NCBI RefSeq assembly: GCF_947500995.1
Contig: NZ_CANMUA010000007.1
Span: forward strand, 226,111 to 290,110
Reading direction: 5' to 3'
From: an uncultured Serinicoccus sp.
Lineage (GTDB): Bacteria > Actinomycetota > Actinomycetes > Actinomycetales > Dermatophilaceae
DNA: 64,000 bases
Position numbers and translations under genes: made by a program
Notes under the pieces: generated by a model
What the model was told of the DNA's origin: nothing
Seen by the model: only the letters and a program-made list of their open reading frames with translations
Databases searched by the model: none
Shown here: piece by piece, positions 1 to 11,511 of the stretch
Layout of the letters: every line of letters starts with the position of its first letter
Numbering within the stretch: position 1 is the stretch's first letter

Positions 1-783
1 GCCGGCAACCAGGTCCTCATCCGCGACCCCTTCAACATCCTCTACCTCGCCCTGAACCCGGTGGCCGACCCGCAGCTGGAGGACCCGCTCATCCGGCGGG
101 CGCTCTACCACGCCATCAACCGGGAGGAGCTGGTGGCCAGCCAGCTGCCCGACGGCGCGGAGGTGGCCACGCAGTTCATCCCGCCGACCGTGGCCGGCTA
201 CAACGAGTCCATCGAGCCCTACGCCTACGACCCCGAGGCGGCGCAGGACCTGCTCGAGGAGGCCGGCGCGTCCGACCTCACCATCGACCTGTGGTACCCC
301 ACCGAGGTGACCCGGCCCTACATGCCGAACCCGCAGGCCATCTACGACGCGGTCGCCGCGGACTGGGAGGCCGTCGGAGTGACCATCAACCCCGTCGCCC
401 GCCCCTGGGCCGGCGGCTACATCGACGGCACGCAGCAGAGCCAGGCGCCCGCCTTCTTCCTGGGCTGGACGGGTGACCTCAACTCGGCGGACAACTTCCT
501 GTGCGCCTTCTTCTGCGGTGAGGACAACCAGTTCGGGACCTCGGCGCTGCCCTTCCAGGACGAGCTCCAGGAGGGCCTGCGCGCCGGAGACGCCGAGCCC
601 GACGAGGACGCCCGCACGGCACTCTACGAGGAGCTCAACGCCCAGATCATGTCCGAGGAGTGGCTGCCCGGCCTGCCGCTGAGCCACTCCCCGCCGGCCA
701 TCGTGGTCGGTCCGAACGTCGAGGGGCTCATCCCCAGCCCCCTGACGGCCGAGGACTTCTCGACGATCACCCTCAGCGAGTGA
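1..783 (+). CDS. ABC transporter substrate-binding protein, family 5 (C-terminal part)
   Basis: The reading frame is open from the first base, so the gene begins before the window and only its last 260 codons are seen. The visible part is typical of the C-terminal half of family 5 solute-binding proteins (SBP_bac_5: DppA/OppA/NikA): an NILYLALNP strand, the PLIRRALYHAINREELV motif and a late YEELNAQIM segment. It would capture a peptide or similar solute outside the membrane for the permeases and ATPases that follow. The signal peptide and lipobox lie outside the window. Two strong hairpins separate it from the permease genes, as is common where the binding protein is made in excess. The substrate cannot be told from this fragment. 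Confidence 0.9.
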   Translation, partial: AGNQVLIRDPFNILYLALNPVADPQLEDPLIRRALYHAINREELVASQLPDGAEVATQFIPPTVAGYNESIEPYAYDPEAAQDLLEEAGASDLTIDLWYPTEVTRPYMPNPQAIYDAVAADWEAVGVTINPVARPWAGGYIDGTQQSQAPAFFLGWTGDLNSADNFLCAFFCGEDNQFGTSALPFQDELQEGLRAGDAEPDEDARTALYEELNAQIMSEEWLPGLPLSHSPPAIVVGPNVEGLIPSPLTAEDFSTITLSE

Positions 784-788
784 TCCCG

Positions 789-820
789 CGGTGGCAGGAC
801 GGGAGACCGTCCTGCCACCG
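789..820 (+). terminator. Perfect 14-bp hairpin after the binding-protein gene
   Basis: Arms CGGTGGCAGGACGG (789-802) and its exact complement (807-820) enclose a GAGA loop. It begins 5 bases after the stop codon. There is no U-tract, so it may be a partial terminator or an mRNA 3'-end stabiliser rather than a full stop, since the rest of the operon lies downstream. Confidence 0.7.
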
Positions 821-822
821 AT

Positions 823-863
823 GATGACGACGGGCCGACCTCCCCGGTCGGCCCGTCGTCATC
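823..863 (+). terminator. Perfect 18-bp hairpin, second of a tandem pair
   Basis: Arms at 823-840 (GATGACGACGGGCCGACC) and 846-863 are perfectly complementary around a TCCCC loop. It lies 2 bases after the first hairpin and 43 bases before the permease start. The pair probably sets the ratio of binding protein to permease mRNA. Confidence 0.7.
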
Positions 864-905
864 CTGGTCCCTGTTCCGCACCCCTGCTGGGCCGAGGAGT
901 CCGCC

Positions 906-1916
906 GTGCTGAAGTTCGTCATCCGCCGTGTCCTGCAGATGGGGCTGGCGCTGTTCATGCTGAGCCTGCTGCTCTTCGCCTGGCTGCGCGCCCTGCCCGG
1001 CGGTCCGGTCAGCGCGCTGCTCGGCGAGCGGGGCTCCCCCGAGGCCGCCGCCGACCTGCGCCGTCAGCTGGGTCTGGACCAGCCGTTGCCCGTGCAGTAC
1101 GTCCGCTTCGTCCAGCGGGCGCTGGACGGTGACTTCGGCATCTCCACCGGGGTGTTCCGCGGACAGCCGGCGATCGACATCTTCCTGACCCGGTTGCCGG
1201 CGACCGTCGAGCTGAGCATCTTCGCCCTGGCCATCGCCCTCACCCTCGCGATCCCCCTGGGCTACATCGCCGCCCGCCGCCGCGGCGGTGTCCTGGACAC
1301 CGGGCTCGTCATCAGCTCGCTCGTCGGGGTGGCGGTCCCGGTGTTCTTCCTGGCCTTCGTCCTCAAGTACCTCTTCGCGGTGCGGTGGGGCCTGCTGCCC
1401 CCGTCCGGCTACCAGACCGCCGGCATCGACGCCACGAGGGTGACCGGGTTCGCCGTGCTGGACGGCATCCTGACCCGGGAGTGGGACGCGTCCTGGGACG
1501 CGTTCCGGCACCTGCTGCTGCCCGCGATCGCGCTGTCCTCCATCCCGTTCGCGGTGATCTTCCGCATCACCCGGGCGTCGGTGCTCGACGTCATGGACGA
1601 GGACTACGTCCGGACGGCCCGGGCCAAGGGCCTGCGCGCGCCGGTCATCCGGGTGCGGCACATCATGCGCAACGCCCTCATCCCCGTCATCACCATCATC
1701 GGGCTGCAGGTCGGTGCCCTGCTGGCCGGGGCCGTCCTCACCGAGAAGGTCTTCGCCTTCCCCGGGATCGGACAGGCCCTGGCCCTGGGGTTCGAGACCC
1801 GCGACTACCCCGTGCTCCAGGTCCTCATCATGATGGCCGCGATCATCTACATCGTCGTCAACCTGCTGGTCGACATCGCCTATGCCCTGATCGACCCGCG
1901 CGTGCGGACCAAGTGA
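906..1916 (+). CDS. ABC transporter permease, DppB/OppB type
   Basis: First integral membrane subunit of the peptide-type importer. The 336 residues match the family length. The protein opens with the usual membrane helix (about residues 10-28), has a periplasmic loop, and then five more helices. The EAA loop that docks the ATPases is seen near residues 230-255 (EDYVRTARAKGL...RHIMRNALIPV). The GTG start at 906 is the first in frame and gives the usual MLKFVIRRVLQ opening. It is followed after 10 bases by the second permease, so the two are surely co-transcribed. Confidence 0.93.
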   Translation: MLKFVIRRVLQMGLALFMLSLLLFAWLRALPGGPVSALLGERGSPEAAADLRRQLGLDQPLPVQYVRFVQRALDGDFGISTGVFRGQPAIDIFLTRLPATVELSIFALAIALTLAIPLGYIAARRRGGVLDTGLVISSLVGVAVPVFFLAFVLKYLFAVRWGLLPPSGYQTAGIDATRVTGFAVLDGILTREWDASWDAFRHLLLPAIALSSIPFAVIFRITRASVLDVMDEDYVRTARAKGLRAPVIRVRHIMRNALIPVITIIGLQVGALLAGAVLTEKVFAFPGIGQALALGFETRDYPVLQVLIMMAAIIYIVVNLLVDIAYALIDPRVRTK

Positions 1917-1926
1917 GGACGCGGAC

Positions 1927-2868
1927 ATGACTTCCTACGGTGACACCAAGAAGGCACGGATCGACGCCCTCGCCGAGGCCGGGTCGCTCAGCGACGACGA
2001 GGGTGTCAGCCTCTGGCGCTCGGCGTGGCTGCGGCTGCGCAAGGACCCGGTCTTCCTCATCGGTGCCGCGATCGTCACGGCCTTCGTCCTGCTCGCCATC
2101 ATCGCCCCCTGGATCGCCCCTCACGACCCCGCCGCGAGGCTGCTCATCGGTGAGGTGAGCCGCCAGTCCAACCCGGTGCCCGAACCCCGGCCCGGCTTCC
2201 CGCTCGGCGCCGACGACCGGGGCCGCGACCTGCTGTCCCGCCTCATCGTGGGATCCCGGCAGACCCTCATCGTGGGCGTCCTGGCGACGCTGGGCGGCCT
2301 CATCGGTGGACTGACCCTCGGGATCCTCGCCGGCGGCGTCGGCGGGTGGGTGGACGCGGCCGTCATGCGGGTGGTGGACGTCATGCTCTCCATCCCCTCG
2401 CTCCTCCTGGCCTTCTCGCTCGCGGCCATCCTCGAGCCGTCGCAGTGGAGCGTCATCGCCGCCATCGCCATCATCCAGGTGCCGATCTTCGCGCGTCTGC
2501 TGCGAGGTTCGATGCTCAGCCAGCGGCACAGCGACCACGTGCTCGCCGCGCGCGCCCTCGGGGTGCGGCCCATCCCCATCGTCTTCCGGCACATGCTGCC
2601 GAACGCCATCGGCCCGGTCATCGTCCAGGCGACCCTCGTCCTGGCCGTGGCGATCATCGACGCCGCCGCCCTGTCCTTCCTCGGCCTGGGCAACCCCGAC
2701 GACACCAGGCCCGAGTGGGGCCAGATGCTCGGCGCCGCCCAGCCGTACTTCAACAGCTACCCGCACCTGGCCTTCTACCCGGCGATCTGCATCGTCACCG
2801 TAGCGCTGGGTTTCACCCTCATGGGCGAGTCCCTGCGCGAGGCCCTCGACCCCAAGTCCCGTCGCTGA
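1927..2868 (+). CDS. ABC transporter permease, DppC/OppC type
   Basis: Second membrane subunit of the importer, 313 residues. It has the N-terminal cytoplasmic tail and first helix typical of the OppC_N domain ([21 protein letters not shown]), the [15 protein letters not shown] motif, and the EAA loop near residue 200 ([29 protein letters not shown]). The ATG at 1927 is preceded by a GAGGACG stretch. It pairs with the DppB-like permease to form the channel. Confidence 0.93.
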   Translation: MTSYGDTKKARIDALAEAGSLSDDEGVSLWRSAWLRLRKDPVFLIGAAIVTAFVLLAIIAPWIAPHDPAARLLIGEVSRQSNPVPEPRPGFPLGADDRGRDLLSRLIVGSRQTLIVGVLATLGGLIGGLTLGILAGGVGGWVDAAVMRVVDVMLSIPSLLLAFSLAAILEPSQWSVIAAIAIIQVPIFARLLRGSMLSQRHSDHVLAARALGVRPIPIVFRHMLPNAIGPVIVQATLVLAVAIIDAAALSFLGLGNPDDTRPEWGQMLGAAQPYFNSYPHLAFYPAICIVTVALGFTLMGESLREALDPKSRR

Positions 2869-2880
2869 GGAGCCCGGCCG

Positions 2881-3960
2881 ATGACCGAACCATCCCTGAC
2901 CCACCCCTCCGCACCCACCGGTGCAGGCAGCCCGCTGCTGTCCGTCAACGACCTGACCGTGACCTTCGGCAAGGGGGCCAAGGCCTTCACCGCCGTCGAC
3001 CACGTGAGCTTCGAGGTGCACCCCGGACAGACCGTCGGCCTCGTCGGGGAGTCCGGCTGCGGCAAGTCGGTGACCTCGCTGGCGATCATGGGCCTGCTCC
3101 CCTCCCGGGGCAACACCGTCAGCGGCGAGGTGCTCTTCGACGGCGAAGACCTGCTCCGGCTGCGCCAGGACCGGCTCCGCGACCGACGGGGACGGGACCT
3201 GGCGATGATCTTCCAGGACCCGCTGTCCTCGCTGAACCCGGTCGTCCCGCTCGGCGTCCAGGTGGCCGAGGTGCTGCAGCGGCACCGCGGGATGGGCCGC
3301 TCCGCCGCGCAGAAGCAGGCGGCCGTGCTGCTGGAGAAGGTCGGCATCCCCGACCCGACCCGGCGGCTGCGGGAGTACCCGCACCAGCTGTCCGGCGGGA
3401 TGCGCCAGCGCGCGCTCATCGCCATGGCGCTCGCCTGCGAGCCCCGGCTGCTCATCGCCGACGAGCCCACGACCGCCCTGGACGTCACCATCCAGGCCCA
3501 GATCCTGGCGCTGCTGCGCGAGCTCGTCACCGAGTCGGGCACCGCCCTCATCATGATCACCCACGACCTGGGCGTGGTGGCCGGGCTGTGCGACCAGGTC
3601 AACGTCCTCTACGGCGGCAAGGTCGTGGAGCGCGCCGAACGGCACGACCTGTTCGCCCGGCCGCGCCACCCCTACACCGGCGGGCTGCTCGCCTCCATCC
3701 CCCGGCTCACCGAGGAGCGCGGCCGACGGCTCGACCCGGTGCCGGGCTCGGTGGCCGACAACATCCCGTGGGAGGGCGGGTGCGCCTTCGCGCCCCGCTG
3801 CTCCTCGGAGGTGGCGGCGTGCCGGTCCACGACGCCCGCGCTGGTCCCCGACGAGGACGGGCTGGGCGACGGCCGGCTGCTGCGCTGCCACCACCCCCTG
3901 GAGGAGAACCCGTTGGACGACGTCCGTGCGCCCGAGCAGCACGAGGAGGACCAGCCGTGA
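2881..3960 (+). CDS. ABC transporter ATP-binding protein, DppD/OppD type
   Basis: One of the two ATPases of the importer, 359 residues. Walker A is GESGCGKS at residues 56-63, the signature LSGGMRQR is near 169, and Walker B LLIADEP is near 189. The C-terminal oligopeptide/dipeptide extension is present (RHPYTGGLL...CAFAPRC...C), with the cysteine cluster seen in this family. It starts 12 bases after the DppC-like stop and its stop overlaps the next start (GTGA). Its acidic tail (EQHEEDQP) is not conserved in the family. Confidence 0.93.
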   Translation: MTEPSLTHPSAPTGAGSPLLSVNDLTVTFGKGAKAFTAVDHVSFEVHPGQTVGLVGESGCGKSVTSLAIMGLLPSRGNTVSGEVLFDGEDLLRLRQDRLRDRRGRDLAMIFQDPLSSLNPVVPLGVQVAEVLQRHRGMGRSAAQKQAAVLLEKVGIPDPTRRLREYPHQLSGGMRQRALIAMALACEPRLLIADEPTTALDVTIQAQILALLRELVTESGTALIMITHDLGVVAGLCDQVNVLYGGKVVERAERHDLFARPRHPYTGGLLASIPRLTEERGRRLDPVPGSVADNIPWEGGCAFAPRCSSEVAACRSTTPALVPDEDGLGDGRLLRCHHPLEENPLDDVRAPEQHEEDQP

Positions 3961-5132
3961 GCACCACCGCCGGGGCGGCCGCCCCGCAGCCCGCCGAGAC
4001 CGAGCAGGACCTCCTCGTCGACGTACGCGGCCTCAAGGTGCACTTCCCGATCAAGAAGGGCATCGTCTTCGACCGGACCGTGGGTCACGTCTACGCGGTG
4101 GACGGCATGGACGTGCAGATCCGACGCGGGGAGACCTACGGCCTCGTCGGGGAGTCCGGGTGCGGCAAGTCCACCTTCGGCCGGGCGCTGCTGCAGCTCG
4201 AGCCGATCACCGCCGGCGAGGTGCACGTGGACGGCATCGACCTGTCCAGCCTCAAGGGCGAGAAGCTGCGCACCCATCGTCGGCACATGCAGATGGTCTT
4301 CCAGGACCCCCTGGGCAGCCTGGACCCCCGGCAGACGGTGGAGCAGCTGCTGCTGGAGGGTATGCGTGCGCACGGCATGGCCTCGGACGCCAAGGCTGCG
4401 CGGAAGCGGCTCTCCGAGCTGCTCACCGCCGTCGGGCTGCCCACGGCCGCCCTGTCGAAGTACCCCCACGAGTTCTCCGGGGGGCAGCGCCAGCGGGTCG
4501 GTATCGCCCGCGCCCTGTCGGTGGACCCGCAGCTCATCATCGCCGACGAGCCGGTGAGCGCCCTCGACGTGTCCGTCCAGGCCCAGGTCATCAACCTGCT
4601 CGGCGACCTCCAGGAGGAGTTCGGCCTCACCTACCTCGTCATCGCCCACGACCTCGCCGTGGTCCGCCACATCAGCGACCGGATCGGGGTCATGTACCTC
4701 GGGTCGCTGGTCGAGGAGGCGGATGCCGAGGACCTCTACGACATGCCGCTGCACCCCTACACCCGCGCCCTGCTGTCGGCGGTCCCCGTCCCGGACCCCA
4801 CGGTGGAGGACACGCGCGAGCAGATCCTGCTGACCGGTGACCTCCCCTCGCCGGCCGACCCGCCCGCGGGGTGCCGCTTCCACACCCGCTGCCCATGGCG
4901 GCAGGAGACCCGCTGCGACAAGGAGCGACCGCAGCTGCGGGTGGTGGAGATCGACGGGGTGCCTCCGAGCCACCGGGTCGCCTGCCACTGGGCCGAGCAG
5001 ATCGCCAGCGGTGAGCTGCAGCCGCACACCGTGGACCCGGTCGAGGACGACGAGCCCTACTGGTCCGGGACCGACGAGGAGGCCGACGGCGCCGACGCCG
5101 CCGCCAGGGACCTGCCCGGCTCCAGCGGGTGA
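3957..5132 (+). CDS. ABC transporter ATP-binding protein, DppF/OppF type
   Basis: Second ATPase of the importer, 391 residues from the GTG at 3957 that overlaps the previous stop by 4 bases. Walker A GESGCGKS is near residue 64, FSGGQRQR near 172, Walker B LIIADEP near 191. The C-terminal oligo/dipeptide extension includes the CRFHTRCPW...C cysteine motif. The acidic tail of about 40 residues is longer than usual. This is the last gene of the operon. Confidence 0.93.
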   Translation: MSTTAGAAAPQPAETEQDLLVDVRGLKVHFPIKKGIVFDRTVGHVYAVDGMDVQIRRGETYGLVGESGCGKSTFGRALLQLEPITAGEVHVDGIDLSSLKGEKLRTHRRHMQMVFQDPLGSLDPRQTVEQLLLEGMRAHGMASDAKAARKRLSELLTAVGLPTAALSKYPHEFSGGQRQRVGIARALSVDPQLIIADEPVSALDVSVQAQVINLLGDLQEEFGLTYLVIAHDLAVVRHISDRIGVMYLGSLVEEADAEDLYDMPLHPYTRALLSAVPVPDPTVEDTREQILLTGDLPSPADPPAGCRFHTRCPWRQETRCDKERPQLRVVEIDGVPPSHRVACHWAEQIASGELQPHTVDPVEDDEPYWSGTDEEADGADAAARDLPGSSG

Positions 5133-5155
5133 CGCACCGGCCCCCCGACGGGGTC

Positions 5156-5161
5156 TAGCCT
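5156..5161 (+). promoter_or_regulatory. -10 box TAGCCT, leaderless start
   Basis: TAGCCT ends exactly 6 bases before the ATG at 5168, so transcription should begin at the A of the start codon. This supports ATG 5168 over the upstream GTG 5162 and shows that the gene is not part of the ABC operon. Confidence 0.6.
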
Positions 5162-5167
5162 GTGCCC

Positions 5168-5881
5168 ATGACCCCACGGGCGCTGGTCCTGCAGCACGAG
5201 GAGAAGGCCCCTGCGGGCCTGCTGGCGCCGTGGTTGGAGCAGGTCGGGCTGGAGTGCGACATCCTGCCCGCGCACGAGGGGTATGCCGTCCCGGCCGACC
5301 TCGGCGACCACGCCGCCCTGGTGGTGCTCGGGGGGTCGATGGACGCCTGGGACGACGAGGCGTACCGCTGGCTGCTGCCGACCCGCGCCCTCATCGCCGG
5401 CACCGTGTCAGCGGGCCGGCCCTTCCTCGGCGTCTGCCTCGGGCACCAGCTGGCCGCGCTGGCGCTCGGCGGCACGGTGGGCCGCCAGCCCGGCGGCCAG
5501 ACGATGGGGCTGCGGGCGTGGCGGCCCACGCCCGCGGGCCTCGCCGACCCGCTCACCAGCGCGCTGCCACCGGGCACCGAGGTGCTGCACTTCAACTCCG
5601 ACGCGGTCACCGGGCTGCCCCCGGGCGCGACGCTGCTCGCCCACGACCCGGAGGGAACCGTCCAGGCGGCTCGCTATGGCCCCCTCGCCTGGGGGGTGCA
5701 GTTCCACCCCGAGGTGGACGACGCCCTCGTCGAGGGCTGGGCGACCGGCCTCCGGCCCGACGACGAGACCGAGACCGTCCGGGTGCTCCGGGAGCGGCAG
5801 GCCGAGCTGCACCCCGCCTGGGCCGGGCTCGTCCACCGCTTCGGGCTGCTCGCCACGACGCCCCAGGCGCGGCCCGCCTGA
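5168..5881 (+). CDS. Type 1 glutamine amidotransferase (GATase1) domain protein
   Basis: A stand-alone class I glutamine amidotransferase domain of 237 residues. The nucleophile elbow is GVCLGHQLAALALGG with the catalytic cysteine near residue 89, and the His-Glu pair is in FHPEVD. It resembles the GMP-synthase-like amidotransferases that act on glutamine or gamma-glutamyl compounds. No synthetase domain is fused or adjacent, so the acceptor is unknown. The start is chosen at ATG 5168 because a -10 box is spaced for a leaderless mRNA. Its genomic neighbours give no pathway. Confidence 0.85.
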   Translation: MTPRALVLQHEEKAPAGLLAPWLEQVGLECDILPAHEGYAVPADLGDHAALVVLGGSMDAWDDEAYRWLLPTRALIAGTVSAGRPFLGVCLGHQLAALALGGTVGRQPGGQTMGLRAWRPTPAGLADPLTSALPPGTEVLHFNSDAVTGLPPGATLLAHDPEGTVQAARYGPLAWGVQFHPEVDDALVEGWATGLRPDDETETVRVLRERQAELHPAWAGLVHRFGLLATTPQARPA

Positions 5882-5993
5882 GACCGGGCGGCGGCCCGAC
5901 CCGCCGCCCGCGCCGGTCCGTTCCCGGGCCGGGTCGCCGCGGGCGTGGGAGACTGTGGCCCACCAGCCGTTCGGCCGCCTCGAGGAGCCAGCC

Positions 5994-7580
5994 ATGAGCG
6001 ACGCAGCGATCTTCATCGCCGCGACCTTCGCCGCGGGCCTGCTCGCCACCACGCTGCGCCTCCCGGCCCTGCTCGGCTTCCTCCTGGCCGGCTTCGCGCT
6101 CAACGGGCTGGGTGTCGAGGAGCTGCCCTACCTCGACTTCATGGCCGACCTCGGCGTCACCCTGCTGCTGTTCGGCATCGGCCTCAAGCTCAACGTCCGC
6201 AGCCTGCTGTCCCGGGAGGTGTGGGCCACCACCGTGGGTCACATGGCCCTGTCGGTCGCCGTGGGCACCGGCTTCCTCTGGGTGGTGGCGCTGCTCGGCT
6301 ACCCGCTCCTGCAGGGCCTGGACCTGCAGACCCTCGCCCTCGTCGGCTTCGCGCTGTCCTTCTCCTCGACGGTCTTCGTCGTCAAGGTGCTCGAGGAGCA
6401 CTCCGAGCTGCAGTCCTTCTACGGCCGGGTGGCCATCGGCATCCTCGTGCTGCAGGACCTGGCGGCGGTCATCTTCATGACGGTCTCCGGCGGACGCATC
6501 CCCAGCATCTGGGCGATCCCCGTCGTGCTGGCGCTGGCTCCGACGGTCTGGGTGGCACGGTGGCTCTGGAGCCGCATCCCGCACGGGGAGATGCAGGCGC
6601 TCTTCGGTCTGGCCATGGCGCTCGGCCCCGGCTACGCGGCCTTCGACGCCGTCGGGCTCAAGGGCGACCTGGGTGCGCTGGTCGTCGGCATGCTCCTGGC
6701 CGGGCACCAGGCCGCCAGCGACCTGTCGCACACGCTCTTCCTCCTCAAGGACCTGCTCCTCATCGGGTTCTTCATCTCCATCGGCTTCATCGGCACGCCG
6801 ACCGCCTCCTCGGCCGTGCTGGGTCTGCTCCTCCTGCTCCTCCTCCCGGCCCAGATCGCCCTCTACGTCTTCCTCCTCGACCGGCACAAGCTGCGCCGAC
6901 GAACGTCGGTCAAGGCCGGGGTGCTGCTGGGCAACTACTCCGAGTTCGGTCTCATCGTCACCTCGGTGGCGGTGGCGAGCGCCATGCTCGACGAGGAGTG
7001 GCTGGTCGTGATGTCGGTCGCCGTCGCCGCCAGCTTCGTGGCCGCCACCCTCATCAACGAGAAGTCCGACGCGATCCTGCGCTGGGCCCGTCAGGTCATG
7101 CCGATGCACCCCCCGAACGACGTGCACCCGCACGAGCTGCCGATCTCCTTCGGTGACGCGCGGGCGGTGGTCATGGGGATGGGTCGGATCGGCAGGAGCG
7201 CCTACGCCGAGCTCTCCGAGGTCTACGGGCTGGCGGTCCTCGGTGTGGAGAACCTGCCGAACCGCGTCATCAGGCTGCGCGAGCGAGGTCTGACCGTGGT
7301 CGAGGCGGACGCCGCGGACGGCGACTTCTGGAGCCGACTGGAGTCCACCCGCCAGGTGGAGATCGTCGTGCTCGCCATGCCCTTCCACGGCGCCAACCGG
7401 GTCGCGCTGGAGCAGCTCACGGCCAGCGACTACGACGGGGTCATCGCCGTCGTCGCGCAGTACGACGACGAGGTGGACGACCTCGAGGCCCGCGGCGCCG
7501 ACGTCGTCGTCAACCTCTACGAGGGTGCCGGCGCCACGATCGCCGAGCGCGCCGCCGAGGCCACCAGCGGCGGCCTCTGA
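5994..7580 (+). CDS. Cation:proton antiporter, KefB/CPA2 type with RCK domain
   Basis: Monovalent cation/proton antiporter of 528 residues. The first about 370 residues are a Na/H-exchanger domain with around 12 helices (opening MSDAAIFIAATFAAGLLATTLRLPALLGFLLAG). After it comes a cytoplasmic TrkA-N/RCK nucleotide-binding domain with a Rossmann motif VVMGMGRIGRSAYAEL near residue 390. It should move K+ or Na+ against protons and be gated by a nucleotide. ATG 5994 has a GAGGAG ribosome site 7 bases upstream. It lacks a TrkA-C domain, so it is shorter than E. coli KefB/KefC. Confidence 0.88.
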   Translation: MSDAAIFIAATFAAGLLATTLRLPALLGFLLAGFALNGLGVEELPYLDFMADLGVTLLLFGIGLKLNVRSLLSREVWATTVGHMALSVAVGTGFLWVVALLGYPLLQGLDLQTLALVGFALSFSSTVFVVKVLEEHSELQSFYGRVAIGILVLQDLAAVIFMTVSGGRIPSIWAIPVVLALAPTVWVARWLWSRIPHGEMQALFGLAMALGPGYAAFDAVGLKGDLGALVVGMLLAGHQAASDLSHTLFLLKDLLLIGFFISIGFIGTPTASSAVLGLLLLLLLPAQIALYVFLLDRHKLRRRTSVKAGVLLGNYSEFGLIVTSVAVASAMLDEEWLVVMSVAVAASFVAATLINEKSDAILRWARQVMPMHPPNDVHPHELPISFGDARAVVMGMGRIGRSAYAELSEVYGLAVLGVENLPNRVIRLRERGLTVVEADAADGDFWSRLESTRQVEIVVLAMPFHGANRVALEQLTASDYDGVIAVVAQYDDEVDDLEARGADVVVNLYEGAGATIAERAAEATSGGL

Positions 7581-7602
7581 CCCCGCGTCACCCTGGCGGG
7601 TC

Positions 7603-8496
7603 CTAGGCGGAGCGCGAGACGATGACCGGGCAGGGTGCGGCCCGCATGAGGCGCTGGCTGACCGAGCCGAGCAGCCGCCCCCGGACCGCCCCCCGGCCGC
7701 GACTGCCGACGACGAGGGCGTCCCACCCGCGCGCCGCGTCCAGCAGGGTCGGCACCACCGGACCCCGCCGCACCTCCCAGTCCACGGGCACCTGCGGGTA
7801 TGCCTCGACCGCCGGCTGCAGCGCCCGCACCACGGCCTCGGCGTGGCGTCGCTCGACGGCCGCCCACTCCGGGCTGTCCGGCTCGGTGACGACATAGCCG
7901 TCGACCACCTCGAGGAACCACGTGCTGAGGGCGGTGACCGCGGCCCCGGTCAGGTCGGCGAGCGCCAGGGCGGCCCGGGCCGCGCGGGTGCTGTCCTCGC
8001 TGCCGTCGACCCCCAGGCCGATCTGGCCGTGGGTCAGGGCCTCGACGTCGACACCGGGGTTCACCACGGCCACCGGACGGTGCGCGTGGGCCGCGACCCC
8101 GAGCGAGGTGCTGCCGAGCAGGAACTCCTCCACCGCGCTCTTGCGCCCGGTCCCCACCACCAGCAGCGCGGCGTCGTCCTGGTGCGCCAGGAGGGCCGCC
8201 ACCGGCGAGCCGCGCGAGGTGTCCAGCCGCGCCTCGACCCCGAGGCGCTCACCCACAGCCGTGACGTGCGCGCGCAGGTCCGCGACCGTCTCCTCCTCGG
8301 CCTCCAGCACCGCGGTCACGGCCACGGCCTCGCCGCCGGCCATCCGCGCCGCCAGGGCCTCCGGCTCGCTGGCGTGGACGACCACGAGGCCGGCTCCGGT
8401 GCGCGCGGCGGTGCGTGCCGCCCACTCCAGGGCGGCGTCCCCCCCTCCCGTACCCGCCACACCGACCACGATCGGGTGCTCCAGCCGAGTCGACAC
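7603..8496 (-). CDS. Universal stress protein, two UspA domains
   Basis: Two Usp domains in tandem (297 residues). Each has a nucleotide-loop motif near its end: VVGTGRKSAVEEFLLGSTS in the first and VVGSRGRGAVRGRLLGSVSQRL in the second. The second matches the ATP-binding GxxGxG(9)GS pattern well. The GTG at 8496 is preferred because a GGAGG site lies 8 bases before it. In-frame ATG codons at 8511 and 8532 would extend it, but a TAGGGT -10 box at 8533-8538 sits directly upstream of the latter. It faces the antiporter gene convergently. Confidence 0.88.
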   Translation of the reverse strand: MSTRLEHPIVVGVAGTGGGDAALEWAARTAARTGAGLVVVHASEPEALAARMAGGEAVAVTAVLEAEEETVADLRAHVTAVGERLGVEARLDTSRGSPVAALLAHQDDAALLVVGTGRKSAVEEFLLGSTSLGVAAHAHRPVAVVNPGVDVEALTHGQIGLGVDGSEDSTRAARAALALADLTGAAVTALSTWFLEVVDGYVVTEPDSPEWAAVERRHAEAVVRALQPAVEAYPQVPVDWEVRRGPVVPTLLDAARGWDALVVGSRGRGAVRGRLLGSVSQRLMRAAPCPVIVSRSA

Positions 8497-8609
8497 CGAC
8501 ACCACCTCCATGGCCTGCGGGAAGAGTGCCATCACCCTACCGCCCGGCTCCCCCGGTCCGCCTGTGGACAAGTCCGGCGCGTCCTCGCGGTGACGCGCCA
8601 GGATGAGGT

Positions 8610-9230
8610 ATGACGATCCGCCACCTCTCCGAGGTCCGCCCCGCCGACCCGCCGCGGCGCAGCGGTGAGCCGTGGACGGACGCCGACGACGACACCCTGG
8701 TGCGGCTGTGCCGCGAGGGCCTGGACCTCACCGGGACGAGCACCCGGCTGGGGCGCTCCCCCGCGTCCGTCCGCGACCGTGCCAGACGGATGCTGCCCCT
8801 GGACCAGCGCGGGGTGCCCGGTGACCGGGTGTTGACCCAGCTGCGCCAGAACCTCCTCGCCGACCCCGGGTACGACTGGCAGCGCCACCTGGCCACTCCC
8901 CAGCCACCCCGCCCGGTCGTCCGTCAGGTCCTGCCCGCCCCCACCCACGCCGGTCTCCCCGGGCTCGAGAGCGACGAGCTGCTCGCGGCGGCGGAAGCAA
9001 GTGGCGCAGCAACCCCGCCCCGACGAGGACGACTACCTGGCTCAGACCCTGGCCCACGAGGTCCGCCGGCGCGGCCTGGCCGAGGACCTGCGTCGGGTCA
9101 CCGAGCGGCACGCCCGGCAGCGGGTCGAGGACTTCCTCGACCGCGCCGCCTGGCCCTACCACCCGACGGACTACTGGGCCATGACGAGCGGCGTCGCCGC
9201 ACCCGGGACGACGACGAGCCGCCCTGGTAG
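8610..9230 (+). CDS. Small protein with SANT/Myb-like helix-turn-helix; coding frame lost near 9000
   Basis: The first about 130 codons have actinobacterial codon use and contain a Myb/SANT-like segment: WTDADDDTLVRLCREGLDLTG...RSPASVRDRARRM (residues 22-60), which suggests DNA or protein binding. After about 8998 this frame loses GC-rich third positions and turns into Pro/Arg/Gly runs. The adjacent +1 frame becomes clearly coding. Removing one A in the string GCAAGTGG would fuse the two parts into one protein of about 213 residues. Either one base is extra here (mutation or sequence error) or two genes overlap. A CAGGAT -10-like box lies 5 bases before the ATG. No function can be assigned. 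Confidence 0.5.
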   Translation: MTIRHLSEVRPADPPRRSGEPWTDADDDTLVRLCREGLDLTGTSTRLGRSPASVRDRARRMLPLDQRGVPGDRVLTQLRQNLLADPGYDWQRHLATPQPPRPVVRQVLPAPTHAGLPGLESDELLAAAEASGAATPPRRGRLPGSDPGPRGPPARPGRGPASGHRAARPAAGRGLPRPRRLALPPDGLLGHDERRRRTRDDDEPPW

Positions 9231-9249
9231 CGCGGACCAGCACCCGTAG
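9001..9249 (+). CDS. C-terminal part of the SANT-like protein in the +1 frame, or a small separate gene
   Basis: This frame carries the real codon bias from about 9001: a helical charged segment ([35 protein letters not shown], in pieces) and a WPYHPTDYWAM motif. A GTG at 9001 could start an 82-residue protein, but only a weak GGAAG precedes it. It reads more naturally as the continuation of the preceding ORF after a one-base shift. No family recognised. Confidence 0.5.
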   Translation: MAQQPRPDEDDYLAQTLAHEVRRRGLAEDLRRVTERHARQRVEDFLDRAAWPYHPTDYWAMTSGVAAPGTTTSRPGSADQHP

Positions 9250-9252
9250 ACT
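9247..9252 (+). promoter_or_regulatory. -10 box TAGACT of isocitrate dehydrogenase
   Basis: TAGACT lies 39 bases before the ATG at 9292. This implies a short leader of about 33 bases containing the GGGAGAGG ribosome site. It overlaps the end of the upstream small ORF. Confidence 0.5.
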
Positions 9253-9291
9253 CTGGACCGCACGCCCCGACGCCACCGACCAGGGAGAGGC

Positions 9292-11503
<2,212 letters not shown>

Positions 11504-11511
<8 letters not shown>

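Noticed and set aside
2346..3956. Upstream extension of the DppF-like gene through DppC and DppD
   Set aside because: The frame is open by chance. The ATPase domain begins only after the GTG at 3957, which has the operon's typical overlap.
5607..7895. Minus-strand open frame of about 760 codons opposite the antiporter
   Set aside because: Asp/Glu/Arg/Gly-rich shadow of a membrane-protein gene in high-GC DNA.
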